A DNA stretch of 64,000 nucleotides from contig JANTQA010000026.1 of assembly GCA_027625915.1 (NCBI GenBank), positions 4,092,001 through 4,156,000 on the forward strand, read 5' to 3'. This DNA comes from Anaeramoeba flamelloides. Lineage: Eukaryota > Metamonada > Anaeramoebidae. Shown in pieces: positions 47,601-58,689 of the stretch. The position numbers and the translations under genes were made by a program. Below the pieces are notes generated by a model that did no database searches, was not told the DNA's origin, and worked only from the letters and a program-made list of their open reading frames with translations. Within the stretch, counting starts at the first letter, position 1, and every line of letters begins with the position of its first letter.

Positions 47601-49836
47601 TTATTAAAGAACTAATTTTAAAAAAGTTTTTTGTTATAAGACCTTCTAATAGGCACATTGCAACGAATTGTCTGTTTACTCGAGATTTGTGAAAAAAGTT
47701 TTTCAACCACTTTTTTAAAAAGTTTCACAAGAAAAATCAAAAGTTAAAACCGATACAAAAATATCATTTCAAGGGAGTACTCTATCTGTTAAAATTATAA
47801 AGGAAAATAAAAAGAAAACGAAATGAAAGTCGATTTCCTATTTAAAATTTTGATCCCCAAACAAGGATAAAATTTAATTTCAAAAAAAAAATAAATATAA
47901 AAATATATGATAATTTAATAGTTAAAAAAAAAAAAAAACTTACAAATGTGGATAAAGGCAATGCTCTAACTGTACGACAAACTCTTAACATTTCAAATTT
48001 TGAAGGGAGTTTAAGTGCAAGAATGCCATACTTTTCAAGGAAATGGGCAGCAATTTCAGAAATGTTATGGCCACTCACGACAACATTAATTCCCATTTCG
48101 GCAAGTTTTTTAATTTTCTTTTCCATCAAATTTTCTTCACCTTTTGTGTAATTTTTCAGTTCTTTGGCACTTTCAATTAATACGTTTGATCCAGTTTCAG
48201 TGTTACTTGCTTCAACACCACCTGTATAGCACACAACTTTAGCGTTTTCGATTTTTCTAATAGATCCTTTAGGTATTCTATTGGTAACGAACCCTTTAAT
48301 GATTTTACTATCATAAACACTTCCTCCAATAATTTTTACAACTCTGATATTATCAACAATAAAATTTTTTTCATTATTTGGACAAATCTATTATTATTAA
48401 TAGAAGATGGGCATTAATTTTGAAATTTGAACAAATTTTGGAAAGAACATTGAATGATTAAATCCAATTTTTTTAGTCGAGAAAAGGGTATTAGAAAGAA
48501 GAAGGAGAAAAAACAAAAAAAACAAAAAAAAAAAAGTGCAAGGGAAAAAAAATTTAGAAATCTTGTGAAAAGAAGAAAAAATAAATAAAAAATATATTGA
48601 CTTACAGCTATACAAGCCTTTGCAACAAGGGTTGAAAGAAAATCTTCATAACCAAATTGTTTTGAAGCAATTGAAGCAGAAATGGCGAAGGCAACGTCTT
48701 CTTCATTTCGAACATCCTCAACTGTTTTGACAACAAGTTCGTCCATATACTTAAGTGCCTCCTTTCCAGCTTTGTTATATCCGTCGATGATCTCAACAGG
48801 GTGGATGCCACTTAAAATCAAGGATTGTGCTTGTTTTAAGATCTCTCCTGCAAAGACAATAACAAAATTTGTTCCATCACCAATTTCTTTTTCTTGCATT
48901 TGTGCTGCTTCAAGAATCATAGTTGCTGCTGGGTGAACAACTTCTAATTCTTTAAGAATTGTTGAAGAGTCATTTGTTATAATTAATTTGCTTAAACGAT
49001 TGATAATCATTTTATTCATTCCTGGAGAATTGAAGAAAATTCAGAGGATATATGTAAACATAATATATTAGTTTTGAGAGAAATTAAGAAGAAAGAATAA
49101 TAGAGATAATAAGAATTTTTAAGAAAAAAAGGATTGCCCGAGAATGTTTGATTTTGTGTATTTTTTTTTTTTTTTTCAATGAACAAAAAAAAAATAAAAA
49201 AAATAAAAAAAGAGATTTTTTTCGATCGAATTAATTTTTAGAGATAAAAAGTTTAAAAAACAAGTATCTAAACAATTCCACAAAAAATTGTAATCAAAAA
49301 AAAAAGCAAGATAAAAGATTTTTTTTTTAAAAAAAAAGACTTTTTCATTAAAATTTTTCAAAAAGGATTAAATTTGAATTGTTTAACACTTGTTAAAAAA
49401 CAATAACCTTGCTTATTTAATACTTTAAAAGAGAAAGGTTTTGTAATAAACTTTTCTGTTTTTAGAGAAAATTATTAGATTGTAAAATTAAAAACCTTTT
49501 GATTAAGGTAAAACAAAAAGGCTTTTTGTATTTTTGTTTCTTAGTTTATTTTGCCAAAGTCTTTTTGTATGATCGTGATTCTGTTTAAGTTTGTATTTTT
49601 TTTTATTAATTCGAAAAAACAAAAGGAAAACAGAACAAAAAGAAAAAAAAATTCAAAAAAAGTAAAAATTAAAACAAACCGTTTGGTCCTAAAGAAGTAG
49701 TAAGTAATTCAGCAAGATCAATACAAGCATCGATGTTTTGAATTATGGTTTCTTCAAGAGAAGACAAGTATTTAGTTCCTGATTTTAATAAGTTTTCAAT
49801 ATTTCCAGAACGGGCAAGTGATCTTTGTCTATTCAT
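44607..49836 (-). CDS. CCT8: CCT8, theta subunit of the cytosolic chaperonin TRiC/CCT
   Basis: Four exons on the minus strand, 49836-49680, 49021-48606, 48387-47944 and 45233-44607, joined by GT-AG splices to 547 residues (human CCT8 is 548). Theta-specific agreement is strong: GPNGMNKMIINRL across the first splice, TNDSSTILKELEVVHPAA, the nucleotide-binding GDGTN in MQEKEIGDGTNFVIVFAG, SKQFGYEDFLSTLVAKAC, VDNIRVVKIIGGSVYDS, SKGEENLM-like KGEENLMEKK, LRVCRTVRALP, the hinge and Asp in DDIERAIDDGVNSYRAL, the LLAGGGAFEIEMS loop, YAIKKFAEGLEVVPRNLA, EGNKNSGVDV, YWSMRLALNVAITILRVDQIIMSK and a short polar tail. The complex folds actin, tubulin and WD proteins in the cytosol. Intron 1 is 658 bases, intron 2 is 218, and intron 3 is 2,710 bases and carries a MITE with another inside it. 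Confidence 0.96.
46923..47603. mobile_element. family G non-coding element, copy 5, with nested MITE
   Basis: Ends AACTAAACTAAAATTCAATT at left and the inverse of AACTCCAATTCAATATAAGT at right. The interior blocks (CCAATTACGTAATTATTTCC, AATTTATAAACAAATGTTAA) are in family order. It is longer than its relatives by the insert at 47021-47160. Confidence 0.7.
47021..47160. mobile_element. 140-base MITE nested in family G
   Basis: Starts TACACAACACAAAATCTCAC and ends with the complement of TACACAACAAAAAATCAAAT. Inner arms CTTTTACAAAG also match. Flanking TA fits target duplication, and the surrounding family G sequence is continuous across it. Confidence 0.75.
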
Positions 49837-52039
49837 TTTATTTTACTTTGAATTAAAAAGGTCAAAAAGAAATTATTTGATAAAAAAATGTAACACTGAA
49901 CTTAAAAATTGATTACTTTGGTTAATTTTTTGAGATAAATATGATTACCACCATGATATTTTTGAAGTGTTTGGACTGTTATATTTCTTTGTTTCTTAAA
50001 TTTTTAAGATTTATTTTAATTTCTCTTTGGATAATCTTAGTTTTGAAAGAGCATTGCCCACATAAAATTTTAGTAAAAAAGATCCTAAATATTATAGTAG
50101 TCGATTTTTATTTCATTTTTTTACAAGATTTTGTGGGCATTTTGAATAATCATTTTTTTATTGAGTGACATATTGTATATTATTTCAAACCCTCAAAACT
50201 ATTGAAATTAGTGATTAGTGTGTTGTTTTTTGAATATAAATATTATACTCAATTTTTTAAGACATTCTATTTCATCAAGCTTTACTTTTTTCTTTTTAAT
50301 TTAACAAATTTTGAGCTTTAAATTAGATGTAGCAATAAATACCAAAAAGTTAGAATTTAATTCTCATCTAGTTTATGAGAACTACCATTTTGTCAAAAAA
50401 ATGAAAAAGATTTTTACCAAACTTGCATTATTAAATAAAAAACAAGAAAGGACGAACAGATTTTGTGGGAACTGAAATCGAATCAACTTGGTTGAAAAAA
50501 TGGTGTAATAGAAACTTAGTTTAAGGGAAAGTTACTTTAATATATATTTTATTGTGATCGGTTATAGATTACTCATTTCGACAATTGGTTCAATTGTACT
50601 TGGCTACGTTATCCCCTGTTTTTAATTTTAGAGAAAAAGGTTATCATTTTTAAAAAGAATTTCTGTTTTTCCCAAAATATTTATCAATCAAAAGATCTGT
50701 TACTTTTGTGTTTGAATTTAACTGATCCTAAAAACAAAAATTTCCAAAAAAATTTATTATGAGATCTCACTATTAATAATGCTTTAGACTTTGTGTGAAC
50801 AAACAAGATTGAACTCTAAATCTTATTTTAAAAATACAATCATAATAAAATCAAATATTGTATTATTTAAGATCTGAAAAAATGGATCATTTCTTTTATT
50901 CACAAATATTTATGAAATTTCTTGAAAATTCAAAATATTATGAAAGATTTTTTTACGAATATTCAGAATATAAACAAAGAACTGTTAATAATGACAATTA
51001 GTTATTTGATAATTCATATTATTAGTATTTATTATTATTAGAATTATTAATTTGAAAAAAGGGAAAAATTATTTAATGATAAATAGTACTGTCAATTCTA
51101 TTGATATTTTTAAATTTTGGGTTATTTACAGAACATTGGAGTGAATAAGATCGAGTTATTAAATATTTTTTTTTTAATGAATAATAAAATTAAAAATACT
51201 TTTATTTATGTGTTAAGTTGAATTTTCCTACCCTATAAGGGTATTAAAGCAATATTTTCAGATATATGATTTGGTTGTTTTTGTCAGTTTTTTTTTTTTG
51301 TAAAAAAAAGACAAAAGGTTACGAAATCCATACTCTAAAGAGTAATTATACAGCCTTTCCAAGTCTACCATAAAATTTTAAATAAAACAGATTTGAGTTT
51401 TCTATTCTTATTTTCTATTTTCAAAAAATTCGGAAATAATAGCTATTATTATAAAAAAAAATTTCAATAAATGAGCTATTATTCAAATTTTGAAACATCA
51501 AAAAAAAAATTTTCTGAAGATTCATGAAGCACCTAAAAATATTGTTCATAAAAAGGTAAATTTTTAAAGATCAGTCAATATTGATATTTTTTTGGGCTCT
51601 TTTGGACCAATAATTTTTAAGTTTTAAGTGATCTTGAATTTTTTTTTTGATGTTTCAAAATTTGAATAATAGCTCATTTATTGAAATTTTTTTTTATAAT
51701 AATAGCTATTATTTCCGAATTTTTTGAAAATAGAAAATAAGAATAGAAAACTCAAATCTGTTTTATTTAAAATTTTATAGTAGCCTTGGAACGGCTGTAT
51801 ATTTTAGTTTTTTCAAGTTTTATACTTCTTGTATTTTTTTTTTTTGAAATTAAGTAGATTTTTTATACTCTGCATTTTTAAAACTTAGTGGTTGCATTTT
51901 TTTAAAGAGTTATATTATGTATTTTCTTAATAGAGAAGATCTCTCCTTTTGCATTACCTAATAATTTTTTTTTTTGAAATAATTCCGAAATATATTGAAT
52001 TTTGATCTATTTGAAAATACAAAAAAGATCAAATTTTTT
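49837..52039. other. 2.2 kb spacer between CCT8 and the retrotransposon
   Basis: No gene recognised. A plus-strand open frame at 49941-50168 (75 codons) is hydrophobic and unrecognised. The only structured item is the foldback element at 51349-51799. Confidence 0.55.
51349..51799. mobile_element. foldback-type MITE with arms of about 165 bases
   Basis: TA-flanked. The left arm (about 51351-51515), starting CAGCCTTTCCAAGTCTACCA, is reproduced almost base for base, inverted, at 51634-51797, ending CCTTGGAACGGCTG. The loop is about 118 bases. The arms contain AATAATAGCTATTATT-like inner palindromes. There is no reading frame. Near-identity of such long arms suggests recent insertion or arm conversion. 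Confidence 0.88.
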
Positions 52040-52247
52040 AAAAAAAGAATTTATTTCTGAAAATAACGTTTATTGGTATTAAGGTATTTAAGAAATCAGA
52101 TTTTTGAAAAAGAACATCTTGAATTTTTAAAAAGAATTCAACAAAATTATTATTACTGGATTGATAATCCAACAGAAGAAATAATAAATTTCGTTAAAGA
52201 AAGAAATATTTTATTTATACACAAAACCAGAGATGAAGGAATTCCAT

Positions 52248-52446
52248 TACAGTCAGTTTCACTTTTAAGGCACAAACTTTCAACGAAATTTAAAGCACAA
52301 AAAAATCTCAAATTAAGGCACAAAATTTGGAATTTTTTTTTACAATTTATTTTTACCAGAATTTGAATTTTGTGCTTTAATTTGAGATTTTTATTATGCT
52401 TTAAATTTCGTTGAAAGTTTGTACCTTAAAAGTGAAACTGACTGTA
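52248..52446. mobile_element. 200-base palindromic MITE, copy 3, inside the LINE
   Basis: TA-flanked, with arms starting CAGTCAGTTTCACTTTTAAG. It sits exactly between the codons for GIPL and NYRPIS of the reverse transcriptase. With one TA retained, the reading frame runs straight across, which fixes both ends and proves the TA duplication. Confidence 0.95.
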
Positions 52447-53013
52447 AATTATAGACCAATATCAATTAATAACACATTAGCAAGATTTTTTCTTAAACTT
52501 ATTTATAAATGAATCGAAGAGTCTTGGAATCTAGTATCAGATTCTCAATTCGGATTTAAAAAAAAAATAGATACGAGAATTGCTGTATTAAATTTAGTTT
52601 TTGAATTAGAGAAACTTAAAAATGATCACAAAAATAAAGAATTCTTTGTGGTTACAATTGATATCAAAAAATGTTTTGATACTATTAGTCATATATTAGT
52701 ACATTATACTCTTGATAAATATATTCGAAATGAAAAAATCAAAATATGGCTAAAAAAGTATTATAAAAAGGATGGATTGGGTGTTTATCAAGGAGATCCT
52801 CTTTCTCCGTTATTATTTGGATTTATTAGCCACTTTTTTAATTGAAAAAATTAAACACCTTGCAAAACATGTTTAAATGTTTGCAGATGCTTTGATTTTA
52901 ATAATGGAAGGACCAATTTCAAAAATTGACAAAAAATTAATTATAATCTTTAAAATTATTCAAGAATTTGGAAAAGAATCCAAATATTGATAAAACACTA
53001 AAGTCAAAAACTT

Positions 53014-53214
53014 TACAGTCAGTTTCACTTTTAATGTACAAACTTTCAACGAAATTTAAGGCACAAAAAAAATCTCAAATTAAAGCCCAAAATTCAAATT
53101 CTAGTAAAAATAAATTGTAAAAAAAAAAATTCCAAATTTTGTACCTTAATTTGAGATTTTTTTGTGCCTTAAATTTCGTTGAAAGTTTGTGCCTTAAAAG
53201 TGAAACTGACTGTA
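53014..53214. mobile_element. 200-base palindromic MITE, copy 4, inside the LINE
   Basis: TA-flanked with the same arms as copy 3. It separates KSKTL from SEIKYLVIW in the reverse transcriptase, and the frame again continues across when the insert and one TA are ignored. Confidence 0.95.
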
Positions 53215-54655
53215 TCGGAAATAAAATATTTAGTCATTTGGCTTGAAAAAAAAAAAAATTTACAAAAAAACTTCCAAAAAGTAAAAGATAGTTTTAAAAA
53301 AATTAAAAAAATTTTTAGCCAACAAAAACCCGTCAATGGAGTAAAATTACAAATGTTTAAATCAATATGTATTAGCCAATTATTTTATGGACTTGTACTT
53401 TTTAATTTAAATCAAAAAGATTTTGACTCAATTGATGTTTGGATAAATAAAAAAGTAACAAAATTTTTAAAAATAAATCCACACTCTCCAAGAATAATTT
53501 ATAAAACTGAAGCTAAACTTTACCAAGTCAGAATATCAATCTACAAAAGAAGATATAAACTCAAAAAAAAAATTAGAAATACTTGGGTTTGATCACATTT
53601 CACAAAAATTAATAATTTTCAAGAAAAAAGATGAAAATATTAATTGGAAAATTGGAAATTTAAAATTATTGAATGTAGACCTAAATAATTTTCGACAAAA
53701 GTTAATTATAAATTGCTCCGGGTGGAAAGTTCAAGAATATTTAAAAATTATTAATTACAATAACAATATCAACAAACAACAAAAATATTTAAAATGGATA
53801 TGCTCAACTTCCATTTTAAAATTAAGAAATTTCACAAATTATCTAAACAGATATTCTTCTGTTTATGATAAAAATAAATTAAAAACAAAATTCTGCAACT
53901 TATGTAAAAATCATTCTAATCAGGAAATAATAGAAGATATCGATCATTTTTTATGGGACTGCCCATTATATAAAGAAAATCGAAAAATTTGGATTAAGAA
54001 TTAATTCAAATAAATAAAAATAATAAACATTTAAAGAATAATATTCTTGTTATTATCTTCGTTTAAAAAAATTTGAAAAAAGGAATAAAATGTTGCAATA
54101 TTTTTTGGATCAGCATTACGGGATATTAAGGATAACTTTTGGAAAGATTGTTTTTTATGGTTAGTACTAGCCATTTTGAACATTTAATTCTTGAGTGAAA
54201 ATTTATCATTAATTTTATTGTTTGAATTTAGATCTTTAAATTTTCTATAAAATTTCAATAATTCAAAGACTTTAGAGTGACAAAACTTGAAATACAATAT
54301 TTTGGAATTTCTTCCAAGTTGAAAATATCAAGTTATTTTTTTTACTTAAAATTTTTTTTAAAATAACCTTTCAAATAGAGTTCGGTGGATAGTATGAGTT
54401 AATTGAAATAGAGTTTTTTTTTGAAGTTTTAAATTAGAGACATTTTATCAAAATTTTATTTTTTTTGTTTGTTAAGAGTGTAAATAGAAACATAGTAAAT
54501 AATTCTATTTACCACTTTTCGAAAATATCTTCAAATTTTTCTGTCAAGTTTTTTTTTTTAATAAAAATATCAATTTTCTCCGTTTTCCATTTTTTTTGAA
54601 ATTTACAAATGGAACGAAAAGATCTTCTATGAATTTGATCATTTTAAGGAAGGAA

Positions 54656-55279
54656 ATGAAGACTAGATGAAGAAGTAGTCTCAGACGAAACACTGGTACA
54701 AGGTTTTGATCCACAAGAAAAATAAAACTTTAACAAAAATTCAAAAAAAAACAGAAAAAGAAAGAAATTAGAAAATGTAATAAAAGAAAAAAAAGAAGAA
54801 AAAGAAAGAACAGAAAGAAAAGAAAAAGAAGGAAATGATAAAGAAAGAAGAGAAAGAAGAGAAAAAGAAAGTAAACAAAAATAAAGAAAAGAAAAAGGAA
54901 GAAAAATAAAAAGAAAAGGGATTGAAAGGGAAACAAAAATAAATCTCAAAGAGAACATTTTATTTTTTTTATTTTGTTTTTTTTAAATTTTCAAATAATA
55001 AAAATAGCCATTTGGTTTTTTGTTTGGATCAAAATATCTTCAATCTTTTTTCTTCATATGATTAAAATCATATTCAAAAAAAATATTACAAATATTTTGA
55101 TCACAAAAAACCAAATAACTGCTGATATTTTTTTTTTGAAAAAATCAATAACTGCTGATATTATTCGAAATAAAGACTCATTATTTATTTTATCATTAGT
55201 TAATGATAAAGAAAATTATGACTCTTTATTAAAATTTCTAAACAAAAATTTAGAAATTAGGGCTGTAAGAGGAAACTAG
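54656..55279 (+). pseudogene. possible decayed coding region, charged and Lys-rich
   Basis: The plus strand reads RLDEEVVSDETLVQGFDPQE in one frame. After interruptions it gives a Glu-Lys-Arg-rich purine tract (54725-54945) and then an open frame from 54974 ending LLKFLNKNLEIRAVRGN. The words ITADI occur twice 15 residues apart. None of this matches a family I know. It may be a host pseudogene, unannotated exons of a real gene, or chance in a low-complexity tract. Confidence 0.2.
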
Positions 55280-55452
55280 TTTCCTCCCTTCAAAATAAAA
55301 AAAAAAGAAATCAGATTTTTAATTCATTTTTCAATTCCAAGCTGTTTTTTATTTTTTTTTTTTGAATATTATTGATACTTTTTAACTTTAAATAAAAAAT
55401 CCTTTGATCTAGTAATGTACATATCTTGGGGTGAAAAAATTAGGTACCCCCC

Positions 55453-55480
55453 AAAAAAAAAAAAAAAAAAAAAAAAAAAA
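55453..55480 (+). repeat. poly(A) tract of 28
   Basis: An uninterrupted A run follows GGTACCCCCC and is followed by TAATAATAAC. It is the longest homopolymer noticed in the window. It could be a retroposed tail, but no SINE-like body was seen upstream. Confidence 0.7.
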
Positions 55481-55888
55481 TAATAATAACAAGTTGTTTA
55501 TCAAAACCCTTTAAACCATTCAAATTTATTTAGAAAAGCCGAAATTGTGATAATAATTAAAAATGCACCAAAATTATCTTTCGGGTATATTATTGTTTAA
55601 AACAAATCTAAAAATATAAATCTATTTTAGATATATTTGCAAAATATTTTGAAGATCAAAATTAGTTCAAAACAGTATTCTTCTCTCATTATAGTTTTGA
55701 TAACTACCTTTAAACTTATACTATTTTTTAAATGAAAATCTTTACTGTATTTTACCTATTCTGAGAAATTTTGGAAATTTGATAAATTAATGCTAAACTA
55801 ACCAACTAGTAAAACTATAAATATTAATGAACACATCCCTATTTCTGATTAATCATATTTCTTTTTGTTTTAATTTAAATACCTTGGA

Positions 55889-56478
55889 AATAAACTATTT
55901 TTCAAAAATTTTGAATCACTTTATAATGTTTATGGAAGCTGTTTGGAGGGTTTAATCCATTAATCTTAACAAAAAAATATTTTCAAATTCTTGGATCATA
56001 ATCATTTTTTCTAATTTTGCAAATTTTTGTTTTACTTTTTCAAATTTTTGTTTTTTTTTTCTTTTTAATCAATTTTTTTTCTTTTTCTTTTTTTTTTTGT
56101 AAAAGATCATTTTGGAAAAAAAAAAAAGATCTTCTAAAAGACTAATGATCACTATGAAAATTGTGACTTTGCAATGTCTTTGAAAATGAATTTAATTATT
56201 CATAAAAAATCTTGTTGGTCAACTTTTTTTCAGTGAAAGTTCATAAATAAAAAATCCGTAATGCTCATTTCAAAAATTGTGAATCATTTTTTTTTGAGTT
56301 TTTGGTTTTTATTATTTTTTATTTTTAATATATCAGGCTTTAATATATTTAGAATGACTTAAAAGCGAATTACTAATCAGATTTAATTATTAATTGTTCT
56401 TGAATACGAAAGTATTTTTTTTTTTTCAATTTATTATTTCAGATGAGTCACAATATTTGAAAAAGAGTTTAGTTTAAT
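55889..56478 (+). mobile_element. family B MITE, best-preserved copy
   Basis: The left end AAACTATTTTTCAAAAATTT is complementary to the right end AATATTTGAAAAAGAGTTTA. The interior has a T-rich tract and AAAGATCTTC. Matching copies are at 17121-17735 and, reversed and split, 34480-35510. No reading frame. Confidence 0.7.
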
Positions 56479-56758
56479 AAAATAAAGTAGATCAAAGGTA
56501 CCAAATGATATATGTTGAAAATTCAGAGACACACCATTAAATACAAAAACCAAGTACAATTTATTTATTATTTATAAATTAAATAAATATTATGAGTTTA
56601 TTTATTTTAATACAAAAAATAATATATATAATTATAATATATATATATATATATAATGTGGGTATCTTTAAAATAATACACATGTGAATATTTTTTGAAA
56701 AAAGAGTAAGAAAACTTAGTTTACAATTGAAATTTTCAAAAATTAGAGAAAATTTTCT

Positions 56759-58342
56759 CTATTTTTTTTTAAAAATAAATTTAATTTGTAATAATCGTCT
56801 AATTATATCTATTGAGATCAAAGTAATCAATAAAGAAATCCAAAACCTCCATTTTTTTATTGTAAAGGTATTTTTTGAAAATTTCAGATTTTGAATTTTA
56901 TTCTTGATATAAAAAGGGGACACGACTGGTGGCACTTCTTTAATTAAACGATTAATATTATTATGGCATTGCAATTTCATGGGGAAATTATTTAATTTTA
57001 ATTGGGTATCTATTTGGTAACATATTTGCTTTATTTGGCTGAGGGAAAGGTTTCTTCTTAAATATATTTCTGGTAAGGAAACTTGTGTTGCTTTAAGATC
57101 TGTAACAATATGCTGGTGGAAATTCTTTAATAATACATCTGCGATTTCTTTTCTGATTCTGGGGTTAAAATATTCGTTGCCTGTAAATAAGAATTGGAAA
57201 AAAAATCTGTTATCATAAATCCTCATCATTCTGTTTGTAATTTGAGGGAGAAGTTTAAAAAACAATAATAAAGAGTTTTTAAACATTTCGGAATCTGGAT
57301 CCATCTCTTCAAGAGAAACAAAAGTGAACATCCATAAGTCTGTGGTTGCGGATTGCATTCTAAAGGATTTATCAAGATCGGTTATATCATAATATAAACG
57401 AAGCTCGTCAAAAAATAAACACTGTTGGGGATCATTTAAATCATAAGTAGCAGAAATACCCTTGCCAATTATTTGAACAACTCTCTTACTTGAAGAGTAA
57501 CCTTTATTTTTCTGGAGAGCGTCTTCATTTGGGGAATTTTTAATAGTAATTTTGTGTCCAGATTTTCTTAAATCGCCAAAGAGATCAGAATTAATGAAAT
57601 TTTCCATTGGTGTGCCCTCTTTGTTTGTAACACCATTGAACTTGCCAGTCTTTCTATCGAGATAAGCCACATAATTTCGTTTTTTTTCAATTAACGCTCG
57701 TACTTCTGGATGGCCACCTCCTAAATAGGCATAGCCCTCTAGAGAAGATCCAGAAATTATAAAGGAATCATATCCATAAAATTGCAGTACCCAATCAACA
57801 AATGTTGCGTATTTGGTTCCATCTCCAACTTCTAACCACATTTTATTCCTGATGTTATGCCTTCCTTGCTTCACTCCAGTCATCAGGGAGGTTACAAAAC
57901 TTGCCGAATCACTGTAATATGGCAATTCTTCATCTGTTTGAATCTTGGCAAGCGAACTAAATTGAAAGATTTGCTTTGTTAGTTTCTCCGGTACAATCCT
58001 GTTGACCATCTCCCATGAAACACCCGTGATCGTCAGTAACAGATTCCCATCAATTGAAACAGGAAAGTTTGGGATTGGAAACCCCTTGGTTTGTAACGGG
58101 CGATCAGATAAAGGTGGCAAGCTAAAAGATAAACTTAATTGATCTGTTATGTCACCCAAAGTTACATTCTCAACCTCATATTGGTAATTGGAGTGGGAGT
58201 ATATTAAAAATGAATCCCTTTGGTGGTGAGTTGGCTGAATTGTAAGATCACCAGTCCGTGGAACTGATCCACAAATTGCTGCTGTTAGAAAGAGCCAATT
58301 AAGGAAAATAAAGAGAAAGAATTGACTATCCTTATTGACCAT
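56759..58342 (-). CDS. membrane-anchored alkaline-phosphatase-fold protein, probable pseudoenzyme
   Basis: Single exon, 527 residues. A signal peptide covers residues 7-25 and a transmembrane helix about 498-517, with a basic tail, so it is a type I protein facing the lumen or outside. The order of alkaline phosphatase landmarks is kept: a first strand LLLTITGVSWEMVN (101-114), the nucleophile box DSASFVTSLMTGVK with Ser146, LGGG (207-210, the usual LGGGR site), VVQIIGKGISATYD (288-301, the LGLFA..xMxYxxD site), FVSLEEMD (341-348) and FLFTGNE (384-390). The metal ligands look lost: the first Asp (GDG) is Gly107 in ITGVS, the Asp-His pair of TADH is Asn389-Glu390, and the His after the zinc Asp is not seen. 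Ser146 remains. A binding or structural role is likelier than catalysis. The alternative is a distant active relative with shifted ligands. Confidence 0.7.
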   Translation of the reverse strand: MVNKDSQFFLFIFLNWLFLTAAICGSVPRTGDLTIQPTHHQRDSFLIYSHSNYQYEVENVTLGDITDQLSLSFSLPPLSDRPLQTKGFPIPNFPVSIDGNLLLTITGVSWEMVNRIVPEKLTKQIFQFSSLAKIQTDEELPYYSDSASFVTSLMTGVKQGRHNIRNKMWLEVGDGTKYATFVDWVLQFYGYDSFIISGSSLEGYAYLGGGHPEVRALIEKKRNYVAYLDRKTGKFNGVTNKEGTPMENFINSDLFGDLRKSGHKITIKNSPNEDALQKNKGYSSSKRVVQIIGKGISATYDLNDPQQCLFFDELRLYYDITDLDKSFRMQSATTDLWMFTFVSLEEMDPDSEMFKNSLLLFFKLLPQITNRMMRIYDNRFFFQFLFTGNEYFNPRIRKEIADVLLKNFHQHIVTDLKATQVSLPEIYLRRNLSLSQIKQICYQIDTQLKLNNFPMKLQCHNNINRLIKEVPPVVSPFYIKNKIQNLKFSKNTFTIKKWRFWISLLITLISIDIIRRLLQIKFIFKKK

Positions 58343-58689
58343 TAATTCAAAAGAAACAGTATTTAAAAAAAATGATTTATATTTCTTCGATCTTTTATTT
58401 AGAAATGTTTTTCAATCAAGGGAATATACAGCAAACCCTTTTATTTTATCTTGAAGACCATAAGGTTTTAAGGGATGAGTAACTAGAAAAAAATAATCTT
58501 GTAAATATTTATCAAATTGATACCTTTTGTTACCCGATCTTGAAATAGTAAAACAAAGTAAAAGTATGATTAATACAAGAAACCCAGGTGACTTAAAATA
58601 CTATTTCTGAATTGAATTATTGTATGTTAAAGTTCGATCGATTTTTCTCTTTTTAAAATAAATTCCAAAATTTCTAAATATTTCTAAAT

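Larger units (their letters stand above)
45234..47943 (-). other. 2.7 kb intron 3 of CCT8
   Basis: Donor GTAAGT after TTATCCACATTT, acceptor AATAG before GTAATTCCATC. About 680 bases are a family G element with a nested MITE. The remainder is AT-rich with no recognised content. Confidence 0.88.
52040..54187 (+). mobile_element. decayed non-LTR (LINE-type) retrotransposon fragment
   Basis: Reverse-transcriptase motifs in order: NYRPISI (split by an insertion), SQFGFKKK, VVTIDIKKCFDTISH with the first catalytic Asp, GVYQGDPLSPLLF, then FADA where the active box is normally [YF]ADD, and IKYLVIWL. A thumb and connection region follows, then a C-terminal Cys-Cys-His-Cys knuckle (CNLC...H...DCPLY) typical of non-LTR elements, and SALRDIKDNFWKDCF. 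The endonuclease part is missing, so the copy is 5'-truncated. Frames are interrupted by an early in-frame TGA, frame changes and two MITEs. The replaced catalytic Asp also shows it is dead. The final clade is not decided from sequence alone. Confidence 0.85.
54188..56758. other. spacer between the LINE and the phosphatase-like gene
   Basis: Contains the purine-rich relic at 54656-55279, a poly(A) tract and a family B element. The rest is AT-rich, with a long (AT)n run at 56636-56655. Confidence 0.5.

Noticed and set aside
54730-54958. Minus-strand Phe/Leu/Ser frame of over 60 codons that looks like a membrane protein.
   Set aside because: It is the complement of a purine-rich low-complexity tract. 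The hydrophobicity comes from T and C runs.
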